Shown here: positions 51,481 to 63,286 of the stretch, in pieces
Numbering within the stretch: the first letter of the stretch is position 1
Layout: every line of letters starts with the position of its first letter
Assembly: GCA_034336665.1 (NCBI GenBank)
Contig: CM067568.1
Location: 13,053,983-13,117,982, forward strand
Origin: Luscinia megarhynchos
Lineage: Eukaryota > Chordata > Aves > Passeriformes > Turdidae
Direction of reading: 5' to 3'
DNA: 64,000 nucleotides
Translations under genes and position numbers: made by a program
The notes under the pieces: model-generated
The model's input: the letters and a program-made list of their open reading frames with translations, nothing else
Told to the model about the DNA's origin: nothing
Database searches by the model: none

Positions 51481-52654
51481 TGCTGCCTCTGGCTCTTCCT
51501 GCAAAGCAGGAACATGTGAACAGGAGGCCAGAAAAGCAGAGAGAAGCTTTGTTCTTCATAGAAGCAGAGAGTGAGGGCACACTTGGCCTGTGTGGCCTCC
51601 CACATCCGTGCACAAATTAGAAAAGAACACTAAGTCACCACAAAACTCTGTTTGTAAAGTGAACTGTAGAGTAGGAAAACAGTTTTCTAATCTGCAGCAG
51701 TATTTCTGTGAGAGAAAGGGAAAGCTCCAAGTCGTGCCAGCCCTGTTACTTTAACAGCTCTGTAACCACAGATGTCACCATAGACACTTCACATCCTCAT
51801 TCTATTTTCACCTGCATAACCCAGAAGCTACAGCTTCAACCACCACTTTGCCCTCATTATAATTAACTCTCAATCCTGTGGCAGTTTTGAGTTTCTTCCC
51901 TAGGCTGAGCAAATCCCTCAATAATTTATTTTTAACTCTGATTTGTGATGAACTACTGCAATAGTTCCTTAAAAAAAACCAAACACCTTAACTTGTGCAT
52001 ATTTATCTTGTAAATCAGAATGACAGAAATAAATGCAGAGTGATAAAAGTTTTCAATGGTTTTTACATGTCAGTACATCTATTTAAATAGGAGTACAGGC
52101 TTACAGTATTGAGACATTGTAAGAAGTTACAAGTAGAATTTATGCTAATTCCAGAAATCACTATTTTATAGGAAGTGCAGTGTGTTTGCTGTAATAGCTA
52201 ATATTTCCCTATCCACTAAAAATAACTTTTCTGAGTATTTTCCAAGCCCTTTTAATGCTGAATAAAAGCTTAAAGCACATGGAAAACAATGGCCAAAAAA
52301 ACCCACCAGGTACCACACCTTGAAACCAGGTGGGAATGGAAATCCATTAGCCAAATCCCAAGCTTACACCAGGCATTAACAAATGCGAAGGTCCAACTTG
52401 ATTTCCTAAACTGCCAAATCTGCACGGGGGTCACGACTCTTGTCCTCTGAGGAGAAGGGAAAACCAGGTCTGAACACAGCTACAGCTCAAGCGAGTGAAA
52501 TTAGGAAAAAGAAGGAGCAGTCCTGGGGAGCGATAATTGGGAATACGTTTTCAAATTCCCGCACGGCAGCTCACGGCCGGACACGGGGCAGTGCCCGGCG
52601 CAGCGAAGAGCTTTGCACAGGAGGCCGCTGGGGAGGCAGCGAGCAGTCACTCGA

Positions 52655-52702
52655 GCACCAGGGTACCGGGGCACCGAGGCACCAGGGTACGGAGGCACCG
52701 GG
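52655..52702 (+). repeat. GC-rich minisatellite, 24 bases x 2
   Basis: Two consecutive 24-base copies begin gcaccagggtac and differ at a few positions; inside each, an 8-10 base gcacc-gg unit also repeats. A second small repeat (cagcgcagccc) follows at about 52714-52740. Both are at the upstream edge of the NUCB2 CpG island. Confidence 0.85.
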
Positions 52703-52984
52703 GCAGCGAACCCGCAGCCCAGCGCAGCCCAGCGCAGCCCCACGGCCGCGGCCGCGCCCCCTCCCTCAGGCCGAGCCCCGCCCCCGCCCCGCCGCTGACG
52801 CCAGCGGCGCGCGCGGGCCCCGCCCCGCGGGCCCGCCACGTTCCCCGCTCGGCGGCGCGCGCGTCACGGCGGGGCGGGGCCCGCGCCGCCCAATCGCAGC
52901 GCTCCGCGACGGCCGCCGCGGGTGGGCGTCGGCCAATGGGAGCGCGCCGGGGGGCGGGCGCTGTGCCCATGGCAACGGGCGCGG

Positions 52985-53117
52985 GGCCGCCGCGGGGCTG
53001 TCGCACCGAGCCGCGCCGAGTCCAGCCGGACCCGCAGCGCCGCCGCAGCCTCGCTCCGCACCCGCACCGCACCCCTGAGAAGCAGCGGCTCCTCTCCTGC
53101 CGCAGCGGGACCCAAAG
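52985..53117 (+). other. NUCB2: NUCB2 noncoding exon 1 (5' end estimated)
   Basis: The donor ACCCAAAG|GTAGCG ends the exon at 53117, inside the CpG island and just downstream of the CCAAT and X-box elements. The next supported exon starts exactly at the initiator ATG, so the 5' UTR must come from here or from an unseen intermediate exon. The start is inferred from promoter spacing only. Confidence 0.55.
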
Positions 53118-53549
53118 GTAGCGCCGCCCGTCCCGGTGCCCCGGCGGCGGCGCGGGGCGCAGGCCTGTCGGCGGGGCTGCCGCTGTCAGGGTCGCGGCGG
53201 GAGCGGGGTCTCGGCGCGCTGCCGCCGGCCGGGCTGGGGCGCGGGGGCGGCGGGGGAATCGCGGGGCTCGGGGCGCCGCTCAAGTTTTCCCGGAGCGCCC
53301 TGGCGCCCGGCGGGGAGGCGGCTCCAGGTGTGGGGGTGTGTGTCCGTGTGTCCGTGTGTCCGTGTCCCCTCCGGCCGTGCGGGAGCTGACGGGCAGCTGT
53401 GCAGCGCCAGCAGAAACGAAGGCAGAGCTGGCAGCGGCGGCAGCTGCAGAAATGATGAGTGGCTCGTAATTGCACGGTCGCAGGGAAAACTTGGGCAGGA
53501 GACTCGATGGGTTTCGCTAGAAAGGGCACAGCTCTTCAGCATTACTGCC

Positions 53550-54095
53550 GTAGAGTCAAATTTTTGCGTTAGAAGGGACTTTAAAGATCATCTCGTTCCA
53601 AGCCCGTGCCTTGAGCAGGGACACCTTCTGCTATCCCAGGCTGCTCAGAGCCCGTCCAGCCTGGCCTTGAGCACTGCCAGGGATGGGGCATCCACGGCTT
53701 CCCTGGCAACCTCTGCCGGTGCCTCACCACCCTCACAGGAAAGAACTTTTTCCTAGTATCCAATCTAAACTCTTTCAGTTTGGAGCCATTCCCCCTTGCC
53801 CTGTCACTGCATGCTCTTTTAAATAGTCTCTCTTCATCTTTCCTGGAGGCTGCCTTCAGGTAGTGAAAAGCTGCAATTAGGTCACCCTGAAGCTTTCTCT
53901 TTTCCAAGCTGAACAATCCCAACTCTCTCAGCCTTTCCTCTGATACCTTGGTGGCCTCTGGGCTGACTCCAGCAGATCGCTGTCCTTCCTGTCCTGGGTC
54001 CGCAGGGCTGTCCCCATCTTACTGTGCTGCTACTCCAGTACCCCTGGAGGAGCTCTGGAGAGGACTCCAGTGCCAGGCTGGCTGCTGCACTCAGA
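53550..54095 (-). mobile_element. CR1 LINE 3' fragment in NUCB2 intron 1
   Basis: Antisense CR1 with characteristic segments: gttagaagggactttaaaga, ccagggatggggcatccacg, aagaactttttcctagtatc, ttggagccattcccccttgc and ccaagctgaacaatcccaac. The 3' end lies at the low coordinate, about 430 bases downstream of the NUCB2 exon 1 donor. Confidence 0.92.
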
Positions 54096-57000
54096 GATAA
54101 TTCCAAAAGTGGAGAAGGTTGGCATACAGCTGTAGAGAGGTAACGTTTTTTTTGCTGAAATGAACGTGGCTAAGGCTTTCAAAAGAGTTTGTATTTGGCA
54201 ACACTGTTTAGTAAGCCTAAGGAGAAAAAAGTCTTCATTGTTTGATTTACACGTATTTGCTGTGGAAAGATAACATCCAGTAGTTTCAACATGAGACCAT
54301 CACAGTATCAACAGTGAAGTGCCTGTGCACCCATGGTATCAAGTTCAGTGTGGAGGTTTTTTTTTTTTTAGGTTTTTTTTTGGTCATTTTGTCTTTTCTC
54401 AGTGTCAAGAAAAGTCCTGTAGCTGACTCAATATTGGTGCACCTCCACTCTGAATTCTGAAGTGACTGTCCCTCTCGACCATATAGAGCAGCACAGGGAA
54501 GCTACCTACTGTACAGACTGGATAGGAGCCACTCAAAGGCTTTGAAAACAGGTTTTGTTATAACCTTTATGGTCTTCTGCTTAAAAGTCACAGAAAGTTT
54601 ATGGATGAAGCCCACATCTCTGTGAGGACTTGAGATCCTGTTATGTTTCTTACTGTCATTTACTACAGAATGATCTTGTACAGTCACAATGCTATGTCCA
54701 CCATGGGCCACAGGTTACTTATCTGGTTACATACAGTACCTCCTAACTGTCATCATCTACTTCCCCTTTTACTTGCTCCTGTAATCTGTAGGGTGGTAGC
54801 AGTATTTTGTTTCAGAATAAGAAAGATAATTATATTTAAAAACCTCATAGGTTTAAACAAATTGTGTTGATGTAGAGCAATGTGACTCTCATTCACTTCT
54901 AACCAAGACACTTAACATAAACAAAGAAAAGGGGGAAATAAAATTATAAATTAATATTGCTTTTGGGTCTGCTTAAAACTTACATTAGCAATTGGATGCA
55001 AAGGCATCTGATGTAAGTTTGGTATAAAACTGCCTGAGATACTGTTATTTGGTGTCTGAAATTATATTCAGAAAACCCCACTGGGCAAATAAAACCGAGC
55101 AACAGCAACAACAATAATTATTTTTTAATAATGCTAAGACAAACTTTTCATACTTTGGCTGTGCAGGACTGGTAGTGCTGCTGATGTAAACTTTCTCTTC
55201 ATATAAGTCAAAATTAAAGATTTTCTGTCAAAAACTACCCTCCCCCCATTATACATACCTAACTGAAATTGCAGTCATGAAAGTGGAGAGCAGTAGTTCT
55301 CTGAGGTAATAAAAAATGTAAAATATATTGACTTAAATGTCAGAGGTGTGGAAATATTGACGCAGCAGTGTTAGAGCTGTGCTGACTAAACAAATGCACT
55401 TTACATAAGGAAGATAAAATCATTTACTCTTAAGTCTGAAGCCGCTATCAGGGCTTCCTATGACTTGAACTCCTGTGTGGAAGTATTTGATCTAGTGAGG
55501 TATTGTGCTCTCAGTATTCCTTGCTCAGTAAGCAGAAAAGATTTCTCTGAAGTTCTGTCAGATACAGAGCAGACACGAGCCTTTTGGACAGGGGTGTGCT
55601 TTTATATGAAGTCATGACCAGGTGCTAATGCCAAACCAAATGAAGTCAGTCAAAAGTCACTTTCAATAGTTTTTTTTCTCTTCCATATGTGTGATTTGAC
55701 AGTTGAAAGAAATTGCATTTCATTAGAACCATTTTAATCATATTCAGTTATAAATATTATTCTTTATCATAGGTAATTCAAGAGAAGTGTAGATCCTTTG
55801 CATTTCTCCTGGTAGTCTTCCTAAAACTATAACGGGATGTTGATGCATGTTTTTGTTTCTAAGCAAGTAGAAATCAATGGGAATTAGCAAATTATCAACA
55901 TAAATCTCCTCAGGCAGCTGTCATTAAGTGCCTAAATATTTTTTAAATCTGGCTCCATGTGGTTAGATCTAAGTATATTCTGGATATCTATTTTGTGATT
56001 TTTTTGGAGAAAAAGGTACTCCTGAGGCAGTCAAGGTTTATTTTATCATCATCACTTGTTGACTGCAGCAAAGTGCATATTGTTAGAATAATTGAAATAC
56101 TTTTTTGAGTTAGAGTTTGAGTTAATTCATTGTTTGCATGTAGTAGCACATTTGAGGTTGCTTTTTGCGTCAGCACTGTCAAAATTGCTGTTTGTATTTA
56201 TGAAAAATGAATTTATGAGACTCCAAGTGTACTGTTATGGTCTGTGTGGGAAGTGAAATTAGAGTGCAGGAAGCTACAGCTGTAGCAGTATGTTTTTTAA
56301 AATTCCTTTTGAAATTGATAAGATTTTTGTGGTGTATACATTGAATTCAGTACAAGTTTTTGCTTGACTATTGGCTTCATAAATCTTTTTCTGGGGCAGT
56401 CTTGTGGGAAAGAATTAATAAAACCAAGCAAGTTACTTTGAAAAACAAGGCTAATGTTTCAACATTCTTCAGTTAGTAAGGTAGCTTTGTAGACAGATAT
56501 TTATTGTTTTGAAGCAAGGACAGGGAAATTCCTTGGAGGAAGTAATATTATAAATATGTATATGTATTTTTGTGTGTGGACACAGGTTTTTTAATGTTGA
56601 ACCATTAACATTACACTAAGAAGAAAAAAAGTTTTTAGACTTCACTTAGACAGAGCTAAGCACATGTAGCATCAGCCATACAATTTACTTCTATGCCATC
56701 TTTCTTTCTGGACATAGTTGTGTTGTTTTGTGATATTATCCTTTACTGTATGTGGTTAGAACATAAAACTGCTCTTTCCACTCGAGCAATCCTAGTTTGT
56801 GTTACTATTGGATGACTCATTTAATAAAACAGCTGAAGTGCATTTTTTAAAAGGAGGTCCTTTCAGTAAATGTTGTACTAGGCACAGTCGAGGCATGCTG
56901 TGTTTTCTGGGAAGCTGAAAAAAGCAGCTGTTCCATCAGCCAGCTTTTAGTTGTAAAGAGAATTAAGCAGCTTGAGTGCAGTGAAAATGTAACAAATACA

Positions 57001-57240
57001 ACTGAAAAGAGTTTAAGTCAAGTAAACAGAATGGGGGAAAAAAGATATAAATGCTTCTTGAAAAAATAAGGAGGGTCTCCTGGTGCAGAGAACTGAGTGG
57101 GATGTGCTCTAACAGAAGATTAGAACAGCATGACCAATGTGAAACCTGTTGGATATTGGCCAGGAAAAATAAAGCAACATCTGAATCACAGGGTTAGTGA
57201 ACAGCATTGACAGAAAAGAAAAATACATGAAGGACAGTGA

Positions 57241-57243
<3 letters not shown>

Positions 57244-57283
<40 letters not shown>
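57244..57283. repeat. (TA)20 microsatellite in NUCB2 intron 1
   Basis: Forty bases of perfect alternating TA, followed by an A-rich stretch. Confidence 0.98.
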
Positions 57284-57291
<8 letters not shown>

Positions 57292-60200
57292 TAGCAATAA
57301 TAGCTGGCTTATAATACTTACCAGCTTGCACATTAACTTCTAAAATGATCAATTTTCATTTGGGAAGGGAAGGGTGGAGGTGTTTCTGTGCTTTGAACAT
57401 TAACTTGCAGGGGGAAAGCTATTGCAGCTTGTAGCCATTTCCCTTTGCATATCATTTCCTGCTCGTGTCTTCAAGGAGCAAACCCAATGTAGGGGACAAG
57501 TGAAGAGACACCCTCACCACAACCAGAGGTTTGTACCTTAACAGAGTGAGTGCAAACAGGTTTTTCCACTTGCTTCTCAAAATTGCTGCCACATGTCAGC
57601 TGTGCTTATGCCAGATTAACTCATTGGACAAACAGTGTGAAGAAGATGCATTAACTGTTGATGTTGATTCATGGACTTTCCAACCTTGCTTAAGGTATTG
57701 TTATACCTTAGGGTGTCTGTGCAGCAAGTGCTCCTGAAAAAACTGGGGGAACAAACAGAATATAACAGAAGAATAATCTGTTTCTGCCTAATTTCAAACA
57801 TTTAAGGTAGTTTTTTTAGGGTTCTGTAAGTGGATCCATTTATAGATTTGAAAATAGATTTTAAGGATGTGGGAAAAGCCCATGGAATTAAATATTTCCC
57901 ATTTAAACTGTGACATATGGTCAGGTATATTGCTGTTTCAGAGGTAAAAACAGAGTGAAGATGCTAGATGACTGGAGCAGACTGATGAGAGAGCACTTTC
58001 TATCTCATTCTAGTACTGAGGGTGGAATATTCTTAGAAAAATAAAAATCAGTAGATATATTTTATCTATTTCCTGGCTTTTTTTTTTTTTTAATTGAGAA
58101 CTGCCTGTGAAGATTGTTCATTTCTCCAGCATACAGCATAAAAATAGGAAGTCACATTGTAGTCATGACTCTAAAGAATGTTACTGTTACCCTGCACATC
58201 TGTCTCACACAGATTTAATTACTTCCATATCACATAGAGCAGGCATATGTGAAATCTCTGAATAGGTAGGTTTATTGTGTATTATGTGAGTCCAGATTTA
58301 TGTTTTCATTACTCATCAGGGTACACATGGGCTTGGCAAGTGCAAATATGTGATGTGACATTTACAGTGTTGTGCTGTCTTGCATCATAACCATCCTCTG
58401 AGCTTCTACATGTGCAGACACTGCATCCTGGTATCACTGCATGGTTTTGCCTATCTCAGTTTTAGGAACTTTGACATGGGGTGTTACTTCTTTAAAAATA
58501 CTTGTGCTTTGCTGAGAAGGTGATGGAGATGTCAGTACCTGCATGATGCTGTTTTCTGGGTAATGGGTGCTACGTTAACAAGGAGTAATTTTTGGGTTTG
58601 TATTGTGACACCTGGCAGCTGTATAAAATAGGTGTTTAGCAGCTTGTGTTACTGTTGCTAGAACAAACTTTAGAAGTTGCATTTTGTAGCTACTTCTCAA
58701 AGTCTGTAGCTCTTTATAATTCAAATATTCAATCCTGTTTCACTGAGGTTGATAGGAATTTGCTATTAACAAATAATCAAGATTGCTGGCAGGCAGCCTG
58801 CTGCTTTTCTTTTCCAGTTGTATTTTTCTGTTCATGCAAGTACATTGGTGGCTGTTTTCTGCTGACTGTCTCATTCTTTTACCTCTTACTCTGAAGTTAT
58901 TTTCATTTTCCCTGAAAACTTAGGATATTGGCTTTGTTTATAAACTACAGTATTTGTCAGTTCTAGAGCACTACTTTTATGATTAGTTCTCTTTATGTAC
59001 TGCAAGTGGGAATGTTTGTTTATCCCTCTTGTAAAGCTAAGATTGATTTCTGATACCAGCAGATTACAGTTGTGCTACTTTTACGTCTAGGTGGGCTCCC
59101 TGTCACTTAATTTTCAGATGATAATTGTAACATTAGCTCTCTCCATCTGTCTGTGAGAAAGTAGTCAGCTGGGCAGATCCATAACAGTTCATATTTCTGT
59201 TAAAGTTTATAGAAGTAGGAAGAATAGTAGTAATAATAATAGTAAGCCACATGGCTGGGGAGGAGGGTGTATGCTGTGCATTACATACTGCTGATGGCAG
59301 TGAGCAAACTGACACTGCTCCTCTTCTGCAGCACCCTCAGTGATTGCTCACTTGGGGGCTCTAATACAGAAGAAAGCTACATTCCTGGGTCAGACACATG
59401 GATGCACTCTAAATGCCTGGGAAGGGATGGGTGTCCAGGAATGGGCTTTCAAAAGTCCAGAATTCTTAAAAGCAGCTGGTCGTGGGCTGAGAGTGGAATG
59501 AGCCCGCTTGCTGGAACAAAAAGGGGATTCCCCACACTTTTCTTCTCATCCAGCCTTTTCACTCACTCTTCCCTACAGTTGCTGAATTTGAGAATTGTGC
59601 TGAGGTTTTTAGGCAGGTGATTAATGTTAGGTTTTGCAATGGGCCTGGTTTCTCTCTTCTAGACAGAGTAGAGGGTGCTCAGTGACTCAGGTGTGACTGG
59701 CACACTCTAAAAGTTGACTCATGTCTAAGTCACCTGCTTTCCATAAGGAAATTTTGGTGAGTGTAGTCTTGGACTAGTAGATACCTAAATACAGTAACTC
59801 TGTCTTTACTAGGTAATTGTTCTTTGTTCTAATAAATGTATTTCCAATTTACTTGTTACGTCATAATTTGGTTCCTCAAAATACTGTGGGAAATGCTGTG
59901 TGAGGCATAGTTGTCTGCAAAGTCAGCTGAGATGATAGGGATATTCTTTACTTACCCATTTTGGACTCCTCTGCTTTGAATTCCTACCGGTATGTGTGAA
60001 ATTCTTTAGCTTTTATCCAAAAAGCTACAATAAAAACACCTGCTGCACAACCTGAAGCAAAGCTGCCTGATGAAGTCTTCTGAGCAGCCTTTTACATCAA
60101 ATGGATATGAAGAACATACTGTGATACCATCCAGTCTTTCCCATTATGTATGACAGCATGTAATTACAAGGGTTTCACAAACCCCATTGCCCACAAGCAC

Positions 60201-63142
60201 CAATTCCACAGAATGTCAGCAGGGCCATTGGCACCCTTTGATAGATCAGCTCTGCTCACTGCTGCAGAGGTAGTTAAGGATGATACAGCTCCAGGTGCCC
60301 ATCCCAAATCTGCAGGTGATTAGTGCTGCCTCATATGGGGTTTGGCAGACCAACATGGTTACTTATATCTCAGTTCTTTCAGCCCAGCATGGACATTTTA
60401 TGTGTCAGTGTTCCTCAGGAGCAAGGGAAGTGTCTGAAAATGTGTGCCCCTCTTCAACCTAAACTGGCAATCCTTATCTCCACAATTGTTCCTGTTACTG
60501 GAAGTTGTAGGTCAGGAGCTTTAAGAGATATCTTTAAAATGGATCAAAGACCAGGTGTCATTGTTGAAAGTGTTTGCTTTAGCACTTGCTGTAGGCAAAG
60601 AATGAGTCAATGCCAGACCTGGGGGAAGCATCTCACTTGGCTTTCTGTGCTTCTCTGCCATCACCTGTTGGGCTTGAGCATGCTCATTTCATAGCCACAT
60701 AATGATTTTCTAAAGCACTGCTTACACACCTTGCATAACTAGAGCAGTGTATAATAATATTAAATTACTTTTATTACTGTAATTTTGTATAGATGAAAAT
60801 ATTTAGGTTTGAAAAATATCCATCTATCAGATTCCAGGTTTTTAGTATTATTAGTATTTAGTCTTTAGTATTTAAAAATGAATACTTCAAACATACATAA
60901 TGTTAATGTTTAAAAATGTTTTGCCAAATGCTGGGAGTGTATATCTATAATTATATACTTGATAAGTATTTTGGGATTTGTTAGTTTTGTTCCACATGCA
61001 TTTTCTAGACTTCAGGCATGCTTATGTCCTTTCACTTAGAAACTACTAGACAGCCCCATTCATACTCTGCAAGAACTTCAGCAAGATGGGTTTTTGTTTT
61101 ACCTGTAGCACTGAGAACTGCTCTGAGTCTTGGCATCTACATCAAGATTAGGAGACTTGAAGACCTAGTATTTGTTAGTTATTATTATAATCTCATGTGA
61201 TTAAATCCTGTTGAAATTACAAACCTAGGCACAGCATTTATACAACAATATTCTGTAATTGAAAACACCCAACATACTGGACTTTGGCATTTTTAAAAGC
61301 ATTTTTAACCCTTTCACTCCTCAGCTTTGTAAGTCCCTGCAAGCCAACAGTTTGTGTAGATATATAGAAATTAACTTACCAGTTCCAGCAAATCAGTCTG
61401 GGTCTGGTTTCTTTATATGTTTGCTTGTTTTAAGGGCATAACCTAGGCAAGGCTAGTCAGACTTGTGAATCTGACAGTAATGCTGACATCCAATTTCAAA
61501 TGCTCAATGTGACAGCAACAATAGCTCCTGCTGTCCCTTCTAGTAATGATCAGATATTAGTTATTTTTAAAAATGCAAGTAACAAGTATATACAGAGCAT
61601 AATTCATTGAGGCTCCTTTCGCTGAAGATGTGATTAAAAAAAACAGTTTTAGAAAATTCTTGTAATTCTTGAGCCTTTGACGTATAAAACAGTAGATGGA
61701 TAGGTGGATATACTTGTATCTCTAGCTATTTCCTCATCCCCAACAAAAGCAATAATATCTCTACACACCTTGAATACATCATTGTTTCTTTTTTTTGGTA
61801 TAAGAATGCTTTTCCTAGGAATTGAACAAGGGGGAATAAAGGGTGTCAACAATGCTTAATGTTAAGTATGTACCACTAACATTTTTTGCCATAGTAAAGG
61901 GCATCTTAACCCAAGCAAAAGCAATGCATCTCTGTCAAGTGCCAGATCATGTAGTCAGGAAAATTGGCACTGACATCATAATTATTTTGTCCCTCTCACC
62001 CTTCCCCCTAAAAAAGATTTGGTGGTAGTGGATATAAGTACTTCTGGCAGAATTCCTTGCATGACTTGCTAAAGCACTTGTACAGAAATTCCTCTTGTAG
62101 CAGGTATACTTTTGATTTATTTGACTGCACATTTCTTCAATATTATGTCTTTTTCTTTGACATATCTAAGCTACTTTTAGACAGTCTTTGATTGGCAACT
62201 TTCACCTTCTAGGAGGTGATTTGTATTACCAATGTAATACTGGAGTTTGTTCAAACTTCTTACGGAATATCCATGGACAGTGGAGTGTCACAGTCTGAAC
62301 TGGCCAGATTGTCTCAGGGCCTGACTTTGCTGTCAGATGTTGGATTACCACTATTAGGTTTTTTTAGCTGGATTCCCTGTACTCACTCTATTTAATTATT
62401 CCATCTTACCAGTTTCTGAGTGAATTATTTTCAACCAAGTTTGATAGAGGGGAAGAAGACAAAGGTCAAGAACTCAAAGTGCTCAGTGCTCATCAAATTA
62501 TGTGAGTTAGCTCCACCTAAGACACTAAAGAAAGGGTAGGGAAAACCAGCTTAATAAAATCCTGGCCTCAGCAACAATTTCAGGTAGTGTAATACCATTT
62601 TTCAGGAATCTCTCTCCACCTGAAATATGGATATAACATGGATTGTAAATATTCTTCCTGTAAAGAAGTTTTGGAGGGGATCTTGACTCCAAATTAGGCA
62701 AAGGATTTCAGTGTTGAAACATAAAATCTGCTGGCATTACTATGGTAGGATCTGATTCAGTGTCCCTAATGATCTTTAGGAGTTTGCCAATAAATTCAAA
62801 GGCATGATCCAAGTAGGAATGTCAGTATTATCTATGTGAGACTTGGAATATCCTAAATAGGTGTTCCCATCTGTTACTATGTCAGCATGTTATAAACCTC
62901 TCACCATTTACAGCTTAGATTGGGCACACAGGTGGAAGCCAATCTAAGGAAATCTGTTTGCCTAAGAATAGCCTTTAAAAATTAGAGCTAGATTTACTTC
63001 CTTGAGTTTTTGTATTCTTTGAGAGCAGGACACTGAGAAAAATGAGTTACTATGGTTTCTATGTAGGAATGTAAAAAAAATTTCCTCAGTACAGTATGCC
63101 AACATGATGTATGTTAATTTTTGTGACCTGGTCTCATTTCAG

Positions 63143-63286
63143 ATGAAGTGGTTATCTGTCCTGCCCCAGCAGTGTCTTTTGTTGGTGACATGTCTCCTAA
63201 TGGCCTTGGAAGCTGTACCTATAGACATAGATAAGACAAAAGTCAAAGCAGAAGGCCACGTAGAAGGAGAGAAGGTAGAAAATCCA
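63143..63286 (+). CDS. NUCB2: NUCB2 first coding exon (signal peptide and nesfatin-1 start)
   Basis: This exon is 144 bases, 48 codons, with acceptor tctcatttcag immediately before the ATG and donor AATCCA|GTAAGT. It ends in phase 0 and joins VENP to DTGLYYDE of the next exon. Confidence 0.96.

Larger units (their letters stand above)
36361..52559. other. Intergenic region between PIK3C2A and NUCB2
   Basis: This is about 16 kb without a recognised protein gene. It contains CR1 fragments (37.7, 38.1-38.7, 43.2, 50.8-51.5 kb), the GGGAA array (44.5 kb), a short TA run (43452-43466) and small duplications. Several minus-strand ORFs with splice-like borders (42.8 and 50.3 kb) are described among the findings. 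The rest is AT-rich unique sequence. Confidence 0.75.
52560..53400. promoter_or_regulatory. CpG island, NUCB2 promoter
   Basis: A CpG-dense block with no TATA box. It has GC boxes (52871-52880 and others), CCAAT boxes at 52890-52894 and 52933-52937, and an RFX X-box-like GTGCCCATGGCAAC at 52963-52976 (one mismatch to GTNRCC-N2-RGYAAC). A CRE-like TGACGCCA near 52796 sits inside a GCCGCTG/CAGCGGC inverted repeat. The arrangement places transcription start at about 52980-53000, going right. Confidence 0.88.
53118..63142. other. NUCB2 intron 1
   Basis: This 10-kb intron has a CR1 copy (53550-54095), a (TA)20 run (57244-57283) and A/T homopolymers. The rest is AT-rich unique sequence. I saw no convincing internal exon, though a small alternative 5' UTR exon cannot be excluded. 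Confidence 0.65.

Noticed and set aside
52440..53756. Long ORFs (about 150-220 codons) over the NUCB2 CpG island on both strands
   Set aside because: Same GC-composition effect. They run through the promoter, exon 1, its donor and into CR1 sequence.
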